Below are positions 25,540 through 33,617 of a DNA stretch of 64,000 bases, piece after piece; position 1 is the stretch's first letter; each line of letters starts with the position of its first letter. Made by a program: the position numbers and the translations under genes. Where the stretch lies: assembly GCA_963766345.1 (NCBI GenBank), contig CAVXZL010000008.1, positions 310,001-374,000 of the forward strand, read 5' to 3'. Source of the stretch: DASVFB01 sp963766345. GTDB lineage: Bacteria > Actinomycetota > Thermoleophilia > Gaiellales > Gaiellaceae. The notes under the pieces were generated by a model that saw only the letters and a list, made by a program, of their open reading frames with translations, had not been told where the DNA came from and ran no database searches.

Positions 25540-27332
25540 AGCGCGTCGAGCGGCGCGGCGACGAGAGGCTCGAGCTCGAAGAGCACCTGCCCGAACTCGA
25601 CCGGGTCGCCGTTGTCCGCATGAATCGCGCGCACGACTCCCGCCGACTCGGCCTTGAGCTCATTGAAGAGCTTCATCGCCTCGAGCAGACAGAGCGTCTG
25701 TCCGGCCGCGACCGGGTCGCCGACCTCGACGAACGGCGGCGCGCCCGGCTCGGGCGCACGGTAGAAGACACCGATCATCGGCGACTCGACGGTCACGAGG
25801 CCGTTCTGCGCCGGCGCCTCGGCCGGCGGCACCGGCGCCGCGGGACCCGTGGCCGTCGGCGCGTACTCGGGCTCCGCGGTTCGCCGCACGCTCACGCGCA
25901 TGCCGTCCTCCTCGATCGTGATCTCGCCGACCCCGGTCTCCTGCACGATGCGCACGACCTCGCGGATCCGCTCCGCGCGCGCACGCTCGAACGCCGTCTC
26001 GAGATTCTCGACACCGGTCGCGCGCCCCCGGATTGCCTTCAGCAGCCGCTCCGCCTCCTCGCCGAACAGGCCGAGCAGCAGCAGCTCCTCCTCGCTCGAT
26101 GCAAGCCCCTCGGCCTGCGCGCGCAACTCGTCGAGCGCCGGAAGGTGGAACTCGTCCGAGTCGGGATCGGCCGTGCGCGCGACGGCACGCCGGATGTCCT
26201 CGTCGATCGGGCCGGGCGGCGTGCCCCACTGCTTCTCGAACAGCGCGCGCATCTCGTCGACCACGATCGAGTAGCGACTTGCCGAGAGGACGTTGAGCAG
26301 AGCCTGCGAGCCGAGGATCTGGCCGAGCGGCGCCGCGAGCGGCGGCGAGCCGACCTCCGCGCGGACGCGCACGACCTCGGTCAGCACCTCGTCGAGGCGG
26401 TCGCCCGCCGCCTGCCCGCGCAGGTTCGCGTCGAGCGCCGCGACGAGACCCGCGGGAAGGTCGTGCTCGGCGGCGCGCACGGCCACGCGCGGCGCGAGCG
26501 GCGTGACCGGCTCGTCGCCGATGTGCTCGTCGATCAGATCCGACGCCTCCCAGAGCTTCTGCACGTCCACGCCCGACGCGAGCCCGAGCCCGGCGAGCGC
26601 CTCCGCGAGAGACTCGCCCGAGACGCGGTGCAGCGTCAGCGCGACGGGATAGACGGCGGTCGCGATCAGGTCGGCTCCGGCACGCGCCGCTTCGAGCGCG
26701 ACCGCGAGCGCGTTGCCGCCGGAGCCCTGGCAGTACACACCGACGGGCAGTCCGGTCGTCTGATGGAGCTGCGTGACGAGCTCGTGCGCGCGGTGCGGCT
26801 GCAGCGATCCCGTCGGGTCGTGGAGGAGCACGCGCGCCACGCCGAGCTCCGGCAGCTGCGACGCCTGCTCGACGAGCGGCTCCGTCTCGCCGGTCGGGCC
26901 GGAGCTGTAGACGAGGCCGGCCGCGAGCTCGGCGCCCGCATCGGCGATCGCCTCCGCGGCCTCGCGCAGGTTCGACACGTCGTTCAGCGGATCGTTGAGG
27001 CGGAAGACCGCGATGCCGTTCTGCGCCGCCGAGGCGATGAAGCGGCGGACGAAGTCCGCGTCTACCGGATGCGAGCCGACGAGGAAACGGCCGCGCAGCG
27101 CCATCGCGAGCGGCGTCTCGAGCCGGTCGCGAAGCGCTCGGATCCGCTCCCACGGGCTCTCGACGCCGCGCCGAACGGCGGTGTCGAAGACGCCTCCGCC
27201 CGAAACCTCGAGATAGCGGAAGCCGGCGTCGTCGAGGATCTCCGCGACGCGAAGAAGGTCGGACGTCGGAATGCTCTCGGCGAGCGGGTCCTGTCCGAGC
27301 AGGCGAATGGTCGTGTCGACGAGCGCGGCCAC
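25536..27332 (-). CDS. Degenerate carboxyltransferase (OadA/PycB-like) fused to AccB-like biotin carrier
   Basis: Residues 1 to about 370 align well with the carboxyltransferase barrel of oxaloacetate decarboxylase alpha/pyruvate carboxylase B (DTTIRLLGQ, YLEVSGGGVFDTAVRRGVES, FRLNDPLNDVSNLREA, VGSPPLAAPLGQILGSQALL). The catalytic metal ligands are gone: RDAHQ reads RLLGQ (10-14), the carbamylated Lys of the KDM motif is H171 in LLHDPTG, and the HxH pair is Y200-C-Q202. Residues 454-484 look like an AccB N-terminus, then an Ala/Pro linker, then a normal biotinyl domain with EAMK (K554). It overlaps accC as ATGA. It is probably the AccB of this organism with a non-catalytic barrel. Confidence 0.85.
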   Translation of the reverse strand: MAALVDTTIRLLGQDPLAESIPTSDLLRVAEILDDAGFRYLEVSGGGVFDTAVRRGVESPWERIRALRDRLETPLAMALRGRFLVGSHPVDADFVRRFIASAAQNGIAVFRLNDPLNDVSNLREAAEAIADAGAELAAGLVYSSGPTGETEPLVEQASQLPELGVARVLLHDPTGSLQPHRAHELVTQLHQTTGLPVGVYCQGSGGNALAVALEAARAGADLIATAVYPVALTLHRVSGESLAEALAGLGLASGVDVQKLWEASDLIDEHIGDEPVTPLAPRVAVRAAEHDLPAGLVAALDANLRGQAAGDRLDEVLTEVVRVRAEVGSPPLAAPLGQILGSQALLNVLSASRYSIVVDEMRALFEKQWGTPPGPIDEDIRRAVARTADPDSDEFHLPALDELRAQAEGLASSEEELLLLGLFGEEAERLLKAIRGRATGVENLETAFERARAERIREVVRIVQETGVGEITIEEDGMRVSVRRTAEPEYAPTATGPAAPVPPAEAPAQNGLVTVESPMIGVFYRAPEPGAPPFVEVGDPVAAGQTLCLLEAMKLFNELKAESAGVVRAIHADNGDPVEFGQVLFELEPLVAAPLDAL

Positions 27333-27362
27333 GACAGGACCTTAACTCGATAGCTTCGCCGG

Positions 27363-28178
27363 GTGACCGACCCGCTTCACGCTGCTCTCACCGCCGGCCG
27401 CGCGCACGGCCTCCCGTCGTCGGATCCTGTCGTGCTGCGCGACCTGACGAACCTGATCGTGCACCTCCGACCTGCGCCGGTCGTCGCGCGCGTGCAGCTC
27501 ACCCTCGGCGCCTTGCGTGGCCTCGCCTGGGCTCGAGCCGAGATCGATGCAGCGCGTTTCCTCACCGCTGCGGGTGCGCCAGTCGCGCCGCCGGCGCACG
27601 ACGTCCATCCCGGACCGCACGAGGTCGACGGCCTGCTCGTCACGTTCTGGGCGTACGTCGACCACGATCCCGCGCTCGCCGACGCGGCTCTCGCGGGCCG
27701 GTCGCTGCGAGACCTGCACGACGCGTTCGCCGGATATGACGGCGAACTTCCCACGTGCGACCGGCTCGACGAGGTGCGAAGGCTCCTCGACGAGCCCGAG
27801 CTTCGCGCGTTCGCGGACCGGCTGCCGCCGCTCGACGGCCGGCCGATCCACGGCGATGCGCACCTGAAGAACGTGCTGTGGACGCGTGACGGCCCGCTGT
27901 GGTCGGACCTGGAGAACGTCTGCCGCGGCCCGCGCGAGTTCGACCTCGCGTGCCTGCGCTTCCGTCCCTCGGCCGAGGTCGATGCCGCCCTCGCAGCATA
28001 CGGCGAGCACGACGCCGACGCGATCGAACGCGCGCTCGTCTACGTGACGCTGTTCCTCGCGGCCGTGACGCCGCTCGTCGCAGAACGCGCCGGTGCCGGG
28101 GGGCGCGTCGAGGCGAAACGCCGGATCGACCGCGCCCTCGCCTACGCGCGCACGCGATCCACTACCGTCCAGGGCTGA
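27363..28178 (+). CDS. Phosphotransferase of the aminoglycoside/choline kinase family
   Basis: A 271-residue kinase-fold protein. The catalytic loop is GRPIHGDAHLKNVLW and the metal-binding Asp follows in LWSDLENVCRGPREFDLA. The N-lobe is reduced (ARVQLTLGALRGLAWARAEI with a distant nucleotide-binding pattern). Family members phosphorylate small alcohols, sugars or antibiotics; the substrate cannot be predicted and resistance should not be assumed. The GTG start at 27363 lies 30 bases from the divergent carboxyltransferase gene. The 3' end overlaps the convergent LigT-like gene by 37 bases. Confidence 0.8.
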   Translation: MTDPLHAALTAGRAHGLPSSDPVVLRDLTNLIVHLRPAPVVARVQLTLGALRGLAWARAEIDAARFLTAAGAPVAPPAHDVHPGPHEVDGLLVTFWAYVDHDPALADAALAGRSLRDLHDAFAGYDGELPTCDRLDEVRRLLDEPELRAFADRLPPLDGRPIHGDAHLKNVLWTRDGPLWSDLENVCRGPREFDLACLRFRPSAEVDAALAAYGEHDADAIERALVYVTLFLAAVTPLVAERAGAGGRVEAKRRIDRALAYARTRSTTVQG

Positions 28179-28690
28179 AGCCCGCGCTCGCGCGACAGCT
28201 CGACATGGATCCGCAGCAGCTCGTCGACGCGCTGGCGGCCGAACGACGTCTCGCGCAGCGGCTCGAGAACGCGACGCAGCTCGTCCGGCGGTGCCGGATG
28301 CGTCACGTAGGCGAGCGACATGTGCGGCAGGAACGTCGGCGTAGGATCGAGCGCACGGAGCGCCGGCGCCTCGACCTCCGCGACGACCGCGGGGTGAAAG
28401 CAGTTGACCCGGACGTACCCGAGGTCGAGCGGCGAGTCGAACGCGCGTACAGCGGCGTCCGGAACGGCGACGTGGAGGAAGTTGTGCGGCACGAGCTCGA
28501 GGAAATCGAACCGCTCGAGCTCGCCCTGCAAGCGGAGCGCAGCACGCTTCACCTCCGGCGAAGGCTCGATCACCCACACCTCGCCGTCGAACGCGCCGCC
28601 GGGGAACTCGTCGTAGAAGCTCTCGAGCGGCTCGGTGCGCGCGAGAAAGGCGCGCCACGCTTCGTCGAACGACGTGAAGTACTCGCCCAT
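28142..28690 (-). CDS. 2'-5' RNA ligase/LigT-like phosphoesterase family protein
   Basis: A 182-residue protein of the 2H phosphoesterase superfamily. The second motif, PHMSLAYV, is a standard HxS. The first, NFLHVAV, has His-Val-Ala where HxT or HxS is expected, so one half of the active site may be altered. Members cleave or join 2',5' RNA bonds or cyclic phosphodiesters. Start ATG at 28690, four bases after the efp stop on the same strand, so it is likely co-transcribed with efp. It overlaps the convergent kinase gene. Confidence 0.75.
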   Translation of the reverse strand: MGEYFTSFDEAWRAFLARTEPLESFYDEFPGGAFDGEVWVIEPSPEVKRAALRLQGELERFDFLELVPHNFLHVAVPDAAVRAFDSPLDLGYVRVNCFHPAVVAEVEAPALRALDPTPTFLPHMSLAYVTHPAPPDELRRVLEPLRETSFGRQRVDELLRIHVELSRERGLQPWTVVDRVRA

Positions 28691-28694
28691 GCGC

Positions 28695-29261
28695 CTAGGC
28701 GCGGCTGATGTAACGGCCTTCGCGCGGATCGACCTTGATCCGCTCGCCCGTGTTGACGAAGAGCGGCACCTGGACGATCGCTCCGGTCTCGAGCGTCGCG
28801 GGCTTCGTCACGTTCGAGACCGTGTCGCCCTTCACGCCCGGCTCGGTTTCCGACACCGTGAGCTCGACGGAAGCCGGAAGCTGCACGCCCGAGGGCTTGT
28901 CGCCGACGACGAGGATCTGGACGCTCGACGACGGCTGCATGAAAGGCAGCGCGTCCTCGACCTCGGCGTGCGGCAGCGAGAACTGCTCGAACGTCTCCTG
29001 GTCCATGAAGTGAACCTGCTCGCCGTCGTCGTAGAGGTACTGCACGTTCTTCGTCTCCGTATAGATGCGCGCGAACTTCTCGCCGGCGCGGAACGTGCGG
29101 TCGACGACGGCGCCGGTGTCCGCGTTCTTCACCTTCGTGCGCACGAACGCTCCGCCCTTGCCCGGCTTCACGTGCTGGAACTCGACGATGCGCCAGACGC
29201 CGCCGTCGAGCTCGATGTGCATGCCGTTCTTGAACTGGTTCGTCGAGACGGTGTCCGCCAC
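28695..29261 (-). CDS. efp: Elongation factor P
   Basis: Helps ribosomes through polyproline stretches. The 188-residue three-barrel protein starts at GTG 29261 (VADTVSTNQFKNGMHIELDG). It has the domain I loop HVKPGKGGAFVRTKVKN with the modifiable Lys position, and the domain III signature NVTKPATLETGAIVQVPLFV. A longer in-frame extension to 29450 has no EF-P similarity. Polyproline clients occur nearby, for example the lipoprotein MltG with eight consecutive prolines. In related genomes efp sits beside pepQ and accB; here that neighbourhood is interrupted. Confidence 0.95.
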   Translation of the reverse strand: MADTVSTNQFKNGMHIELDGGVWRIVEFQHVKPGKGGAFVRTKVKNADTGAVVDRTFRAGEKFARIYTETKNVQYLYDDGEQVHFMDQETFEQFSLPHAEVEDALPFMQPSSSVQILVVGDKPSGVQLPASVELTVSETEPGVKGDTVSNVTKPATLETGAIVQVPLFVNTGERIKVDPREGRYISRA

Positions 29262-29317
29262 GGCGGCGAAGGCTAGCGGTTGTGAATTGAGGCTTCGGCG
29301 GCAACGATACGAACGAC

Positions 29318-29524
29318 GTGGCGCGAGAGTGGGCGATCGTGCTCGACGCGGTTTCCTCGGCTGCTGCCGGAGAGCTCGGGGAGTTGCTCGCCGCCGACCG
29401 GGTCGACGTCGAAGTCGAGGAGTCTCAGGCGCGGGTTTGGTGCTTCGCACGCGACGAGGAGAACGCTGTCGCGACGAGGGACCGCGTGCGCAGTGCGGAG
29501 AGGTTTCCGAATCGCCGCGGATGA
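29318..29524 (+). CDS. Small hypothetical protein, possibly frameshifted
   Basis: A 68-residue frame from GTG 29318: REWAIVLDAVSSAAAGELGE, then VDVEVEESQARVWCFARDEE. The beta-alpha-beta-beta pattern is protein-like. After about residue 63 the plausible continuation (FRIAADDEEALGVAAVRLEE) is in a different frame up to about 29600, so an indel near 29505 may have shortened it. No family recognised. It lies in the rearranged stretch between efp and the L,D-transpeptidase gene; the rest of 29262-29614 holds nothing else I can support. Confidence 0.4.
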   Translation: MAREWAIVLDAVSSAAAGELGELLAADRVDVEVEESQARVWCFARDEENAVATRDRVRSAERFPNRRG

Positions 29525-29614
29525 CGAAGAAGCCCTCGGGGTCGCCGCCGTGCGGCTCGAGGAAGACCGGCCCCCGGGGGTAGGAGGGAACGCCCGCGAG
29601 GCGAACTGTTCGCC

Positions 29615-30766
29615 GTGTCGCCGCGGGTCGTCGTCCTCCTGGCCGTGATCGCCTGCTCCTTGCCGGCGCGCGCGGTCGCGGCCGACGTCGTGACGCTGCA
29701 CGTGGATCCGAGACCGGCGGCCTACGGCGCGCGCGTCGAGCTCTCCGGCACCGTCGAGCCCGCAGTCGCGAACGAGGCCGTCGGCATCTACACGCGGGAC
29801 GGCGGCCGCGTCACGTTTCTCGCGAGCGCGACGACGGACGGCCTCGGAACCTTCTCGCGCGTGTTCACGGCGAGGCAGTACCGCGTCTTCGTCGCGCAGG
29901 CGCGTGACGATGCGGGCGACCCGGTCAGGTCCGACCCGGTCTCCGCGCCGGTGCGGCCGCGCATCGTCGTGTCGCTGCGCGGCTCCCGCCGAATTGGCGG
30001 ACGGCTTTTCCTCGCGGGGCGGATCTTCCCGCGCAACGCCGGGACGCTGACGGTCACCGAGGGCGACCGCGTCCGCAGAGTGCGCATCGGCGACGTCGGC
30101 CGCTTTCACGCCGACCTGACGACGACGAGCCTGCTCAGTTACCGCGCGACGCTCCGGCTCCGTCCGGCGCGGGGCTACGTCGGCTGGCAGGCGACGCGCA
30201 CGATCCGAGTCGTGCTGCCGCCGCTCGCGTTCGGCGCCGGCGGCCCGGCCGTGCTGTCGTTGCAGCGGACACTCCGGCTCGACGGCTACGCGCTGCCCGG
30301 CATCTCATCCCACTTCGACTCCACGACCGTCGACGCGATCCTCGCCTTCCAGAAGGTGCACGGGCTGCCGCTCACGGGCGCGGTCGACCGGCGCTTCTGG
30401 GACGTCCTCGACACGTCGGGCCGGCCGCGCGCGCGGATCCCCTTCGGCGACCACATCGAGGTCGACAAGTCGCGCCAGCTGCTGTTCGAAGTGCGCGCGG
30501 GGCAGGTCGTCTCGGTGTCGCGCGTCTCGACGGGAGCGACCGGCAACACGCCGGTCGGCCACTGGCACGTCTACGCGAAAGGCCCCGGCTTCAACGAGAA
30601 GGGGATGTACGACTCGCTCTTCTTCCTGCGCGGGTTCGCGATCCACGGCTACGCGTCCGTGCCGACGTATCCGGCGAGCCACGGTTGCGTGCGCACGCCG
30701 CTCTGGTTCGCGCCGGGGATCTACTCGCGCTGGGATATCGGCGCGAGCGTCTACGTCTTCGCCTAG
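29615..30766 (+). CDS. Secreted L,D-transpeptidase with peptidoglycan-binding domain
   Basis: A 383-residue exported enzyme that makes 3-3 peptide cross-links in peptidoglycan. Order of parts: signal peptide (residues 1-23, VVVLLAVIACSLPARAVAA), two beta-sandwich-like modules (about 25-200), a PG_binding_1 helix bundle (PAVLSLQRTLRLDGYALPG to LAFQKVHGLPLTGAVD), and a YkuD catalytic domain. The active-site segment is IHGYASVPTYPASHGCVRTP with the Cys of HGCVR. GTG start at 29615. It is alone on the plus strand, ending at a strong hairpin. A peptidoglycan-binding protein gene lies 1.3 kb downstream on the other strand. Confidence 0.9.
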   Translation: MSPRVVVLLAVIACSLPARAVAADVVTLHVDPRPAAYGARVELSGTVEPAVANEAVGIYTRDGGRVTFLASATTDGLGTFSRVFTARQYRVFVAQARDDAGDPVRSDPVSAPVRPRIVVSLRGSRRIGGRLFLAGRIFPRNAGTLTVTEGDRVRRVRIGDVGRFHADLTTTSLLSYRATLRLRPARGYVGWQATRTIRVVLPPLAFGAGGPAVLSLQRTLRLDGYALPGISSHFDSTTVDAILAFQKVHGLPLTGAVDRRFWDVLDTSGRPRARIPFGDHIEVDKSRQLLFEVRAGQVVSVSRVSTGATGNTPVGHWHVYAKGPGFNEKGMYDSLFFLRGFAIHGYASVPTYPASHGCVRTPLWFAPGIYSRWDIGASVYVFA

Positions 30767-30785
30767 GCCCGCGAACGGAACGGCC

Positions 30786-30817
30786 GAGTCGAGAGCCGCC
30801 GAGACGGCTCCCGACTC
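30786..30817. terminator. Hairpin between convergent genes, possible bidirectional terminator
   Basis: GAGTCG at 30786-30791 pairs with CGACTC at 30812-30817, extended inward by GAGCCG with CGGCTC, with a CCGAGA loop. It lies in the 61-base gap between the L,D-transpeptidase stop and the end of the PQQ pseudogene. No U-run follows on either strand, so the termination role is inferred from position. Confidence 0.45.
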
Positions 30818-30827
30818 GCGAATCCCG

Positions 30828-32018
30828 CTACTTGCCGTTGATCGAGAAGGCGTAGAGCTTGGTGCTGCCGTCCCAACCGGGGATGCCGAGGTGCGAATAG
30901 CCGTTCCCCCAGTAGACGACGCCGTTCACCACGGCGGCGCCGCCGACCGTCGCTCCGGACATCTGGTAGCTCCAGAGCGTCGAGCCGGTCGCCGCGTCGA
31001 GCGCTCGCACGTTCCCGCTCATCGACGGTGCGAACAGGACGCCGTTGGCCACGGTCACCGGGCCGAGGGCGTTGCCGCCGCCGTAGGCGTTGTGCGTGTC
31101 GTCGTAGACCTTCCACAGGGTGCTGCCCGTGGCCGGATCGAGCGCGGCCCACGAGCCTGTGGTCGGTCCCGTCGGGAACGGGTCCGGAATCCCGTAGAAG
31201 TTCTCCTCCGCGACCTGGATCCGCTTGCCGTCGGTCGCGGGGCTCCACTCGATGCCTCCGAGCGACGACCCCGGGCCCGCGTGGTTGACCCAGAGCGGCT
31301 GGCCCGTCTTCGCGTCGAGCGCGAAGTAGATGCCGCTCTTCTGGCCTGCCCCGACGACGAGTCGGCCGCCGGCCGTGAAGAGGTTCGGCCCCGAGCCGAA
31401 GTCGTAGTCCGGGCCGGGGTCCGTCGGACAGTTGGGCGTGTAGCCGAAGATGCACGCAACGTTCCAGTCGTCGTACTCCTGGAGCCGGTGCGCCCATTTG
31501 ATCAGGCAGGCCGAAGGCGACAGCGGCCTCTTCACTGGAGGCGACGCAGACGTAGAGCGCGCCGTTCATGAGGAGCGCACCCGACGTGATGATCGCGTAG
31601 GGGCTGTTGTCGAGCTTGGTCGCCCAGATCTTCGCGCCGGTCGTCGCGTTGACGGCGAAGAGGTACCCGCCGCCGGTGGAGACGCCGCCCGGGACCCGGG
31701 CTGGGCGCCCTGGTCGCCGAGGTAGATCGTGTTGCCCTGTACGACCGGCGCGGCGCGTGCGGCGTCGTTCGCAACTCCGGTGTAGTTCGAGATCGGCTTC
31801 GACCAGATCGTCGTTCCCGTCGCGGCGTCGAACTTGTTCAGGTAGCCGCTGAGGAAATTCGGGCCCCAGTCCGGGACGTAGACGGCGCCGTCCACGACGG
31901 CCGGGATCGCGGACACGTCCCCGTGCGTGGTCGCCGTCCACTTCAACTGGAGACTCCCGACGGTGCTCGGGCTGATCTGGCTTTCAGCCGACTGACTATG
32001 CGTGTTCGACCATCTCAA
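30828..32018 (-). pseudogene. Broken PQQ quinoprotein, polyvinyl-alcohol-dehydrogenase-like beta-propeller
   Basis: Three frames together give one propeller protein. From 32018 to about 31710: ISPSTVGSLQLKWTATTHGD and VYVPDWGPNFLSGYLNKFDA. From about 31700 to 31525: GGYLFAVNATTGAKIWATKL and YVCVASSEEAAVAF. From about 31520 to 30828: YDDWNVACIFGYTPNCPTDP, VVGAGQKSGIYFALDAKTG and LGGIEWSPATDGKRI. These match polyvinyl-alcohol dehydrogenase-like quinoproteins. Between SSEEAAVAF and LIKWAHRLQEYDDWN roughly 100 residues of the usual protein are missing. There is no signal peptide, and the only start is a TTG fused to a regulator remnant. It is most likely a decayed gene. Confidence 0.75.
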
Positions 32019-32115
32019 GGCGGGCTTGCGCGACGAGGCGCGCCGGGCCGCGCGTCAGTGCGAGCTCCTCCGCGCCACGGCGTGTGAGCGCGTAGCGCTC
32101 ACGCCGGCGACTACC
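31996..32115 (-). pseudogene. C-terminal remnant of a transcriptional regulator (HTH/PadR- or MarR-like)
   Basis: A 39-codon frame reads GSRRRERYALTRRGAEELAL, then TRGPARLVAQARLEMVEHA and TAG at 31998-31996. The YxLTxRGxEEL pattern is the wing/end of a winged-helix regulator. No upstream part exists: the frame runs into the 3' end of the peptidoglycan-binding gene at 32111. It overlaps the truncated 5' end of the PQQ pseudogene. It marks a rearrangement junction. Confidence 0.45.
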
Positions 32116-32560
32116 CCGAGAGCATGCCGCTCACGAGCGCGCGCCACGTGACCGGTCCGACGACGCCGTCCTTCGCGATGCCGAGTGCTTCCTGGAAGCC
32201 GCGGACGAACCGCTCCGTCTGCGGCCCGAAGATCCCGTCGACGTGGATCGGCGGCCCCTCGCCGCCCGACTGGTCGTGGAACTTCATCACCTCCTGCACA
32301 CCGCGCACGGCGTCGCCCCTGCTCCCGTGCCGGACGGTGACGATCAGCCGCGACCACGTGTTCGGGCCGACGACGCCGTCGACGCCGAGGCCGGCGTCCC
32401 GCTGGAAGTCCTCGACCGCGGACTCGGTCGCCGGACCGAAGATGCCGTCGACGTGGACGGAGTGGCCCCGCGCGCGCAGGAGCTGCTGGAGCGGTCGCAC
32501 CGGAAAGATCCGGCTGCCGCGGCGCACGAGCGGGAACGGTGAGATCTGAGTAGCTGGCAT
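32111..32560 (-). CDS. Double peptidoglycan-binding (PG_binding_1) protein
   Basis: A 149-residue protein made of two PG_binding_1 repeats: VHVDGIFGPATESAVEDFQR ending at VDGVVGPNTWSRL, and IHVDGIFGPQTERFVRGFQE ending at KDGVVGPVTWRAL. Each is a three-helix unit that binds cell wall. There is no obvious signal peptide or catalytic domain from the ATG at 32560, so it is either non-classically exported, part of a larger lost protein, or intracellular. It lies 19 bases upstream of nothing on its own strand except debris. The neighbouring L,D-transpeptidase carries the same module. Confidence 0.8.
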   Translation of the reverse strand: MPATQISPFPLVRRGSRIFPVRPLQQLLRARGHSVHVDGIFGPATESAVEDFQRDAGLGVDGVVGPNTWSRLIVTVRHGSRGDAVRGVQEVMKFHDQSGGEGPPIHVDGIFGPQTERFVRGFQEALGIAKDGVVGPVTWRALVSGMLSG

Positions 32561-32579
32561 CGCGGCCCCCCTTGTTCCG

Positions 32580-33617
32580 CTAGCTGACGATTACGAGCTC
32601 CTTCGTGTAGGAGCTGAGTACCTCCGGTTCGCCGTCCGTGATGACGACGAGGTCTTCAATGCGGACGCCCCCGCGTCCCTCGAGGTAGATCCCGGGCTCG
32701 CAGGTGACGACGTTACCGGGCTCGAACGTGTCGGTCGACTCCGGCCGGGCCGTCGGCGCCTCGTGGATCAGCAGGCCGACCCCGTGGCCGAGGCCGTGCC
32801 CGTACTTCTCGCCGAGGCCCGCGGCCTCGATCGGCTCGCGCGACGCGGCGTCCGCTTCCGCACCGGTGACGCCAGCGCGCATCTTCTCGAGGCCGGCGAG
32901 CTGGCCACGCAGGCAGAGCTCGTACGCCCGAGCGAGGTCGTCCGGAAGGCCGCCGGTCGCGAACGTGCGCGTGCAGTCCGAGTAGTAGCCGTCGAGCACG
33001 GCGCCGGCGTCGACGACCACGAGCTCGTTCGGCCCGACGACGCGGTCGCTCGGCTCGGCGTGAGGCAGCGCGCCGTTCGGCCCGCCGCCGACGTGCGCGA
33101 ACGCGACGCTGTCGGCGCCGCCTCCACGCATGAGCTGCTCCATGCGCCACGACAGGTCTCGCTCGGTGCGGCCGACGAACTTCTCCTCGGCGAACGCCGC
33201 GAACGCCTCGTCGGTGATGCGCGCAACCTCCCGGATCGTCGCGAGCTCGGCGTCGTCCTTCACGGAGCGGAGGTTCTCCACGAGGCCACGTCGAGGGACG
33301 AGCTCCAGCCCGGCGTCGCGAAGCCGCTCCCAGCCGTCGTAGTTGAGCGCGCTCGCCTCGAAGCCGATGCGCCGCCCGCGCAGCCTTTCGCCGACGGTGT
33401 TGAGGAGGAAGCGCTGCGCCCGAACGAGCTCGACGCCCGCGATCCCGCGCGCGGCCTCGGCGTAGCGAAAATCGGTGAAGAGCAGCACCTGCTCCTCGTC
33501 GACGAGCAGCGCGGCGTTCGAGCTCGAGAGGCCGGTGAGGTAGCGGACGTTGACGCCGGCCGTCACGAGGAGCGGCTCCTCGAGAGACGTCCGCAGGCGC
33601 TCGACGCGCTCGTTCAC
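32580..33617 (-). CDS. pepQ: Xaa-Pro aminopeptidase/dipeptidase (M24)
   Basis: Pita-bread metallopeptidase that cuts X-Pro bonds. The 345-residue protein has a creatinase N-terminal domain (PLLVTAGVNVRYLTGLSSSN) and the M24 domain with metal ligands in VVVDAGAVLDGYYSDCTRTF, GHGLGHGVGLLIHE and VTCEPGIYLEGRGGVRIED. I chose the GTG at 33617 because it overlaps the aroQ TGA as GTGA; an ATG at 33635 would add six residues. It ends the shikimate run, as in many firmicutes and actinobacteria, where efp usually follows. The efp gene here lies 3.3 kb further on. Confidence 0.92.
   Translation of the reverse strand: MNERVERLRTSLEEPLLVTAGVNVRYLTGLSSSNAALLVDEEQVLLFTDFRYAEAARGIAGVELVRAQRFLLNTVGERLRGRRIGFEASALNYDGWERLRDAGLELVPRRGLVENLRSVKDDAELATIREVARITDEAFAAFAEEKFVGRTERDLSWRMEQLMRGGGADSVAFAHVGGGPNGALPHAEPSDRVVGPNELVVVDAGAVLDGYYSDCTRTFATGGLPDDLARAYELCLRGQLAGLEKMRAGVTGAEADAASREPIEAAGLGEKYGHGLGHGVGLLIHEAPTARPESTDTFEPGNVVTCEPGIYLEGRGGVRIEDLVVITDGEPEVLSSYTKELVIVS

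Noticed and set aside
27363..28178. Interpretation of this gene (and 45,670-46,551) as an antibiotic resistance determinant
   Set aside because: Only the kinase fold and catalytic motif are seen; environmental members of this family phosphorylate many metabolites, and no mobile-element or resistance context exists.
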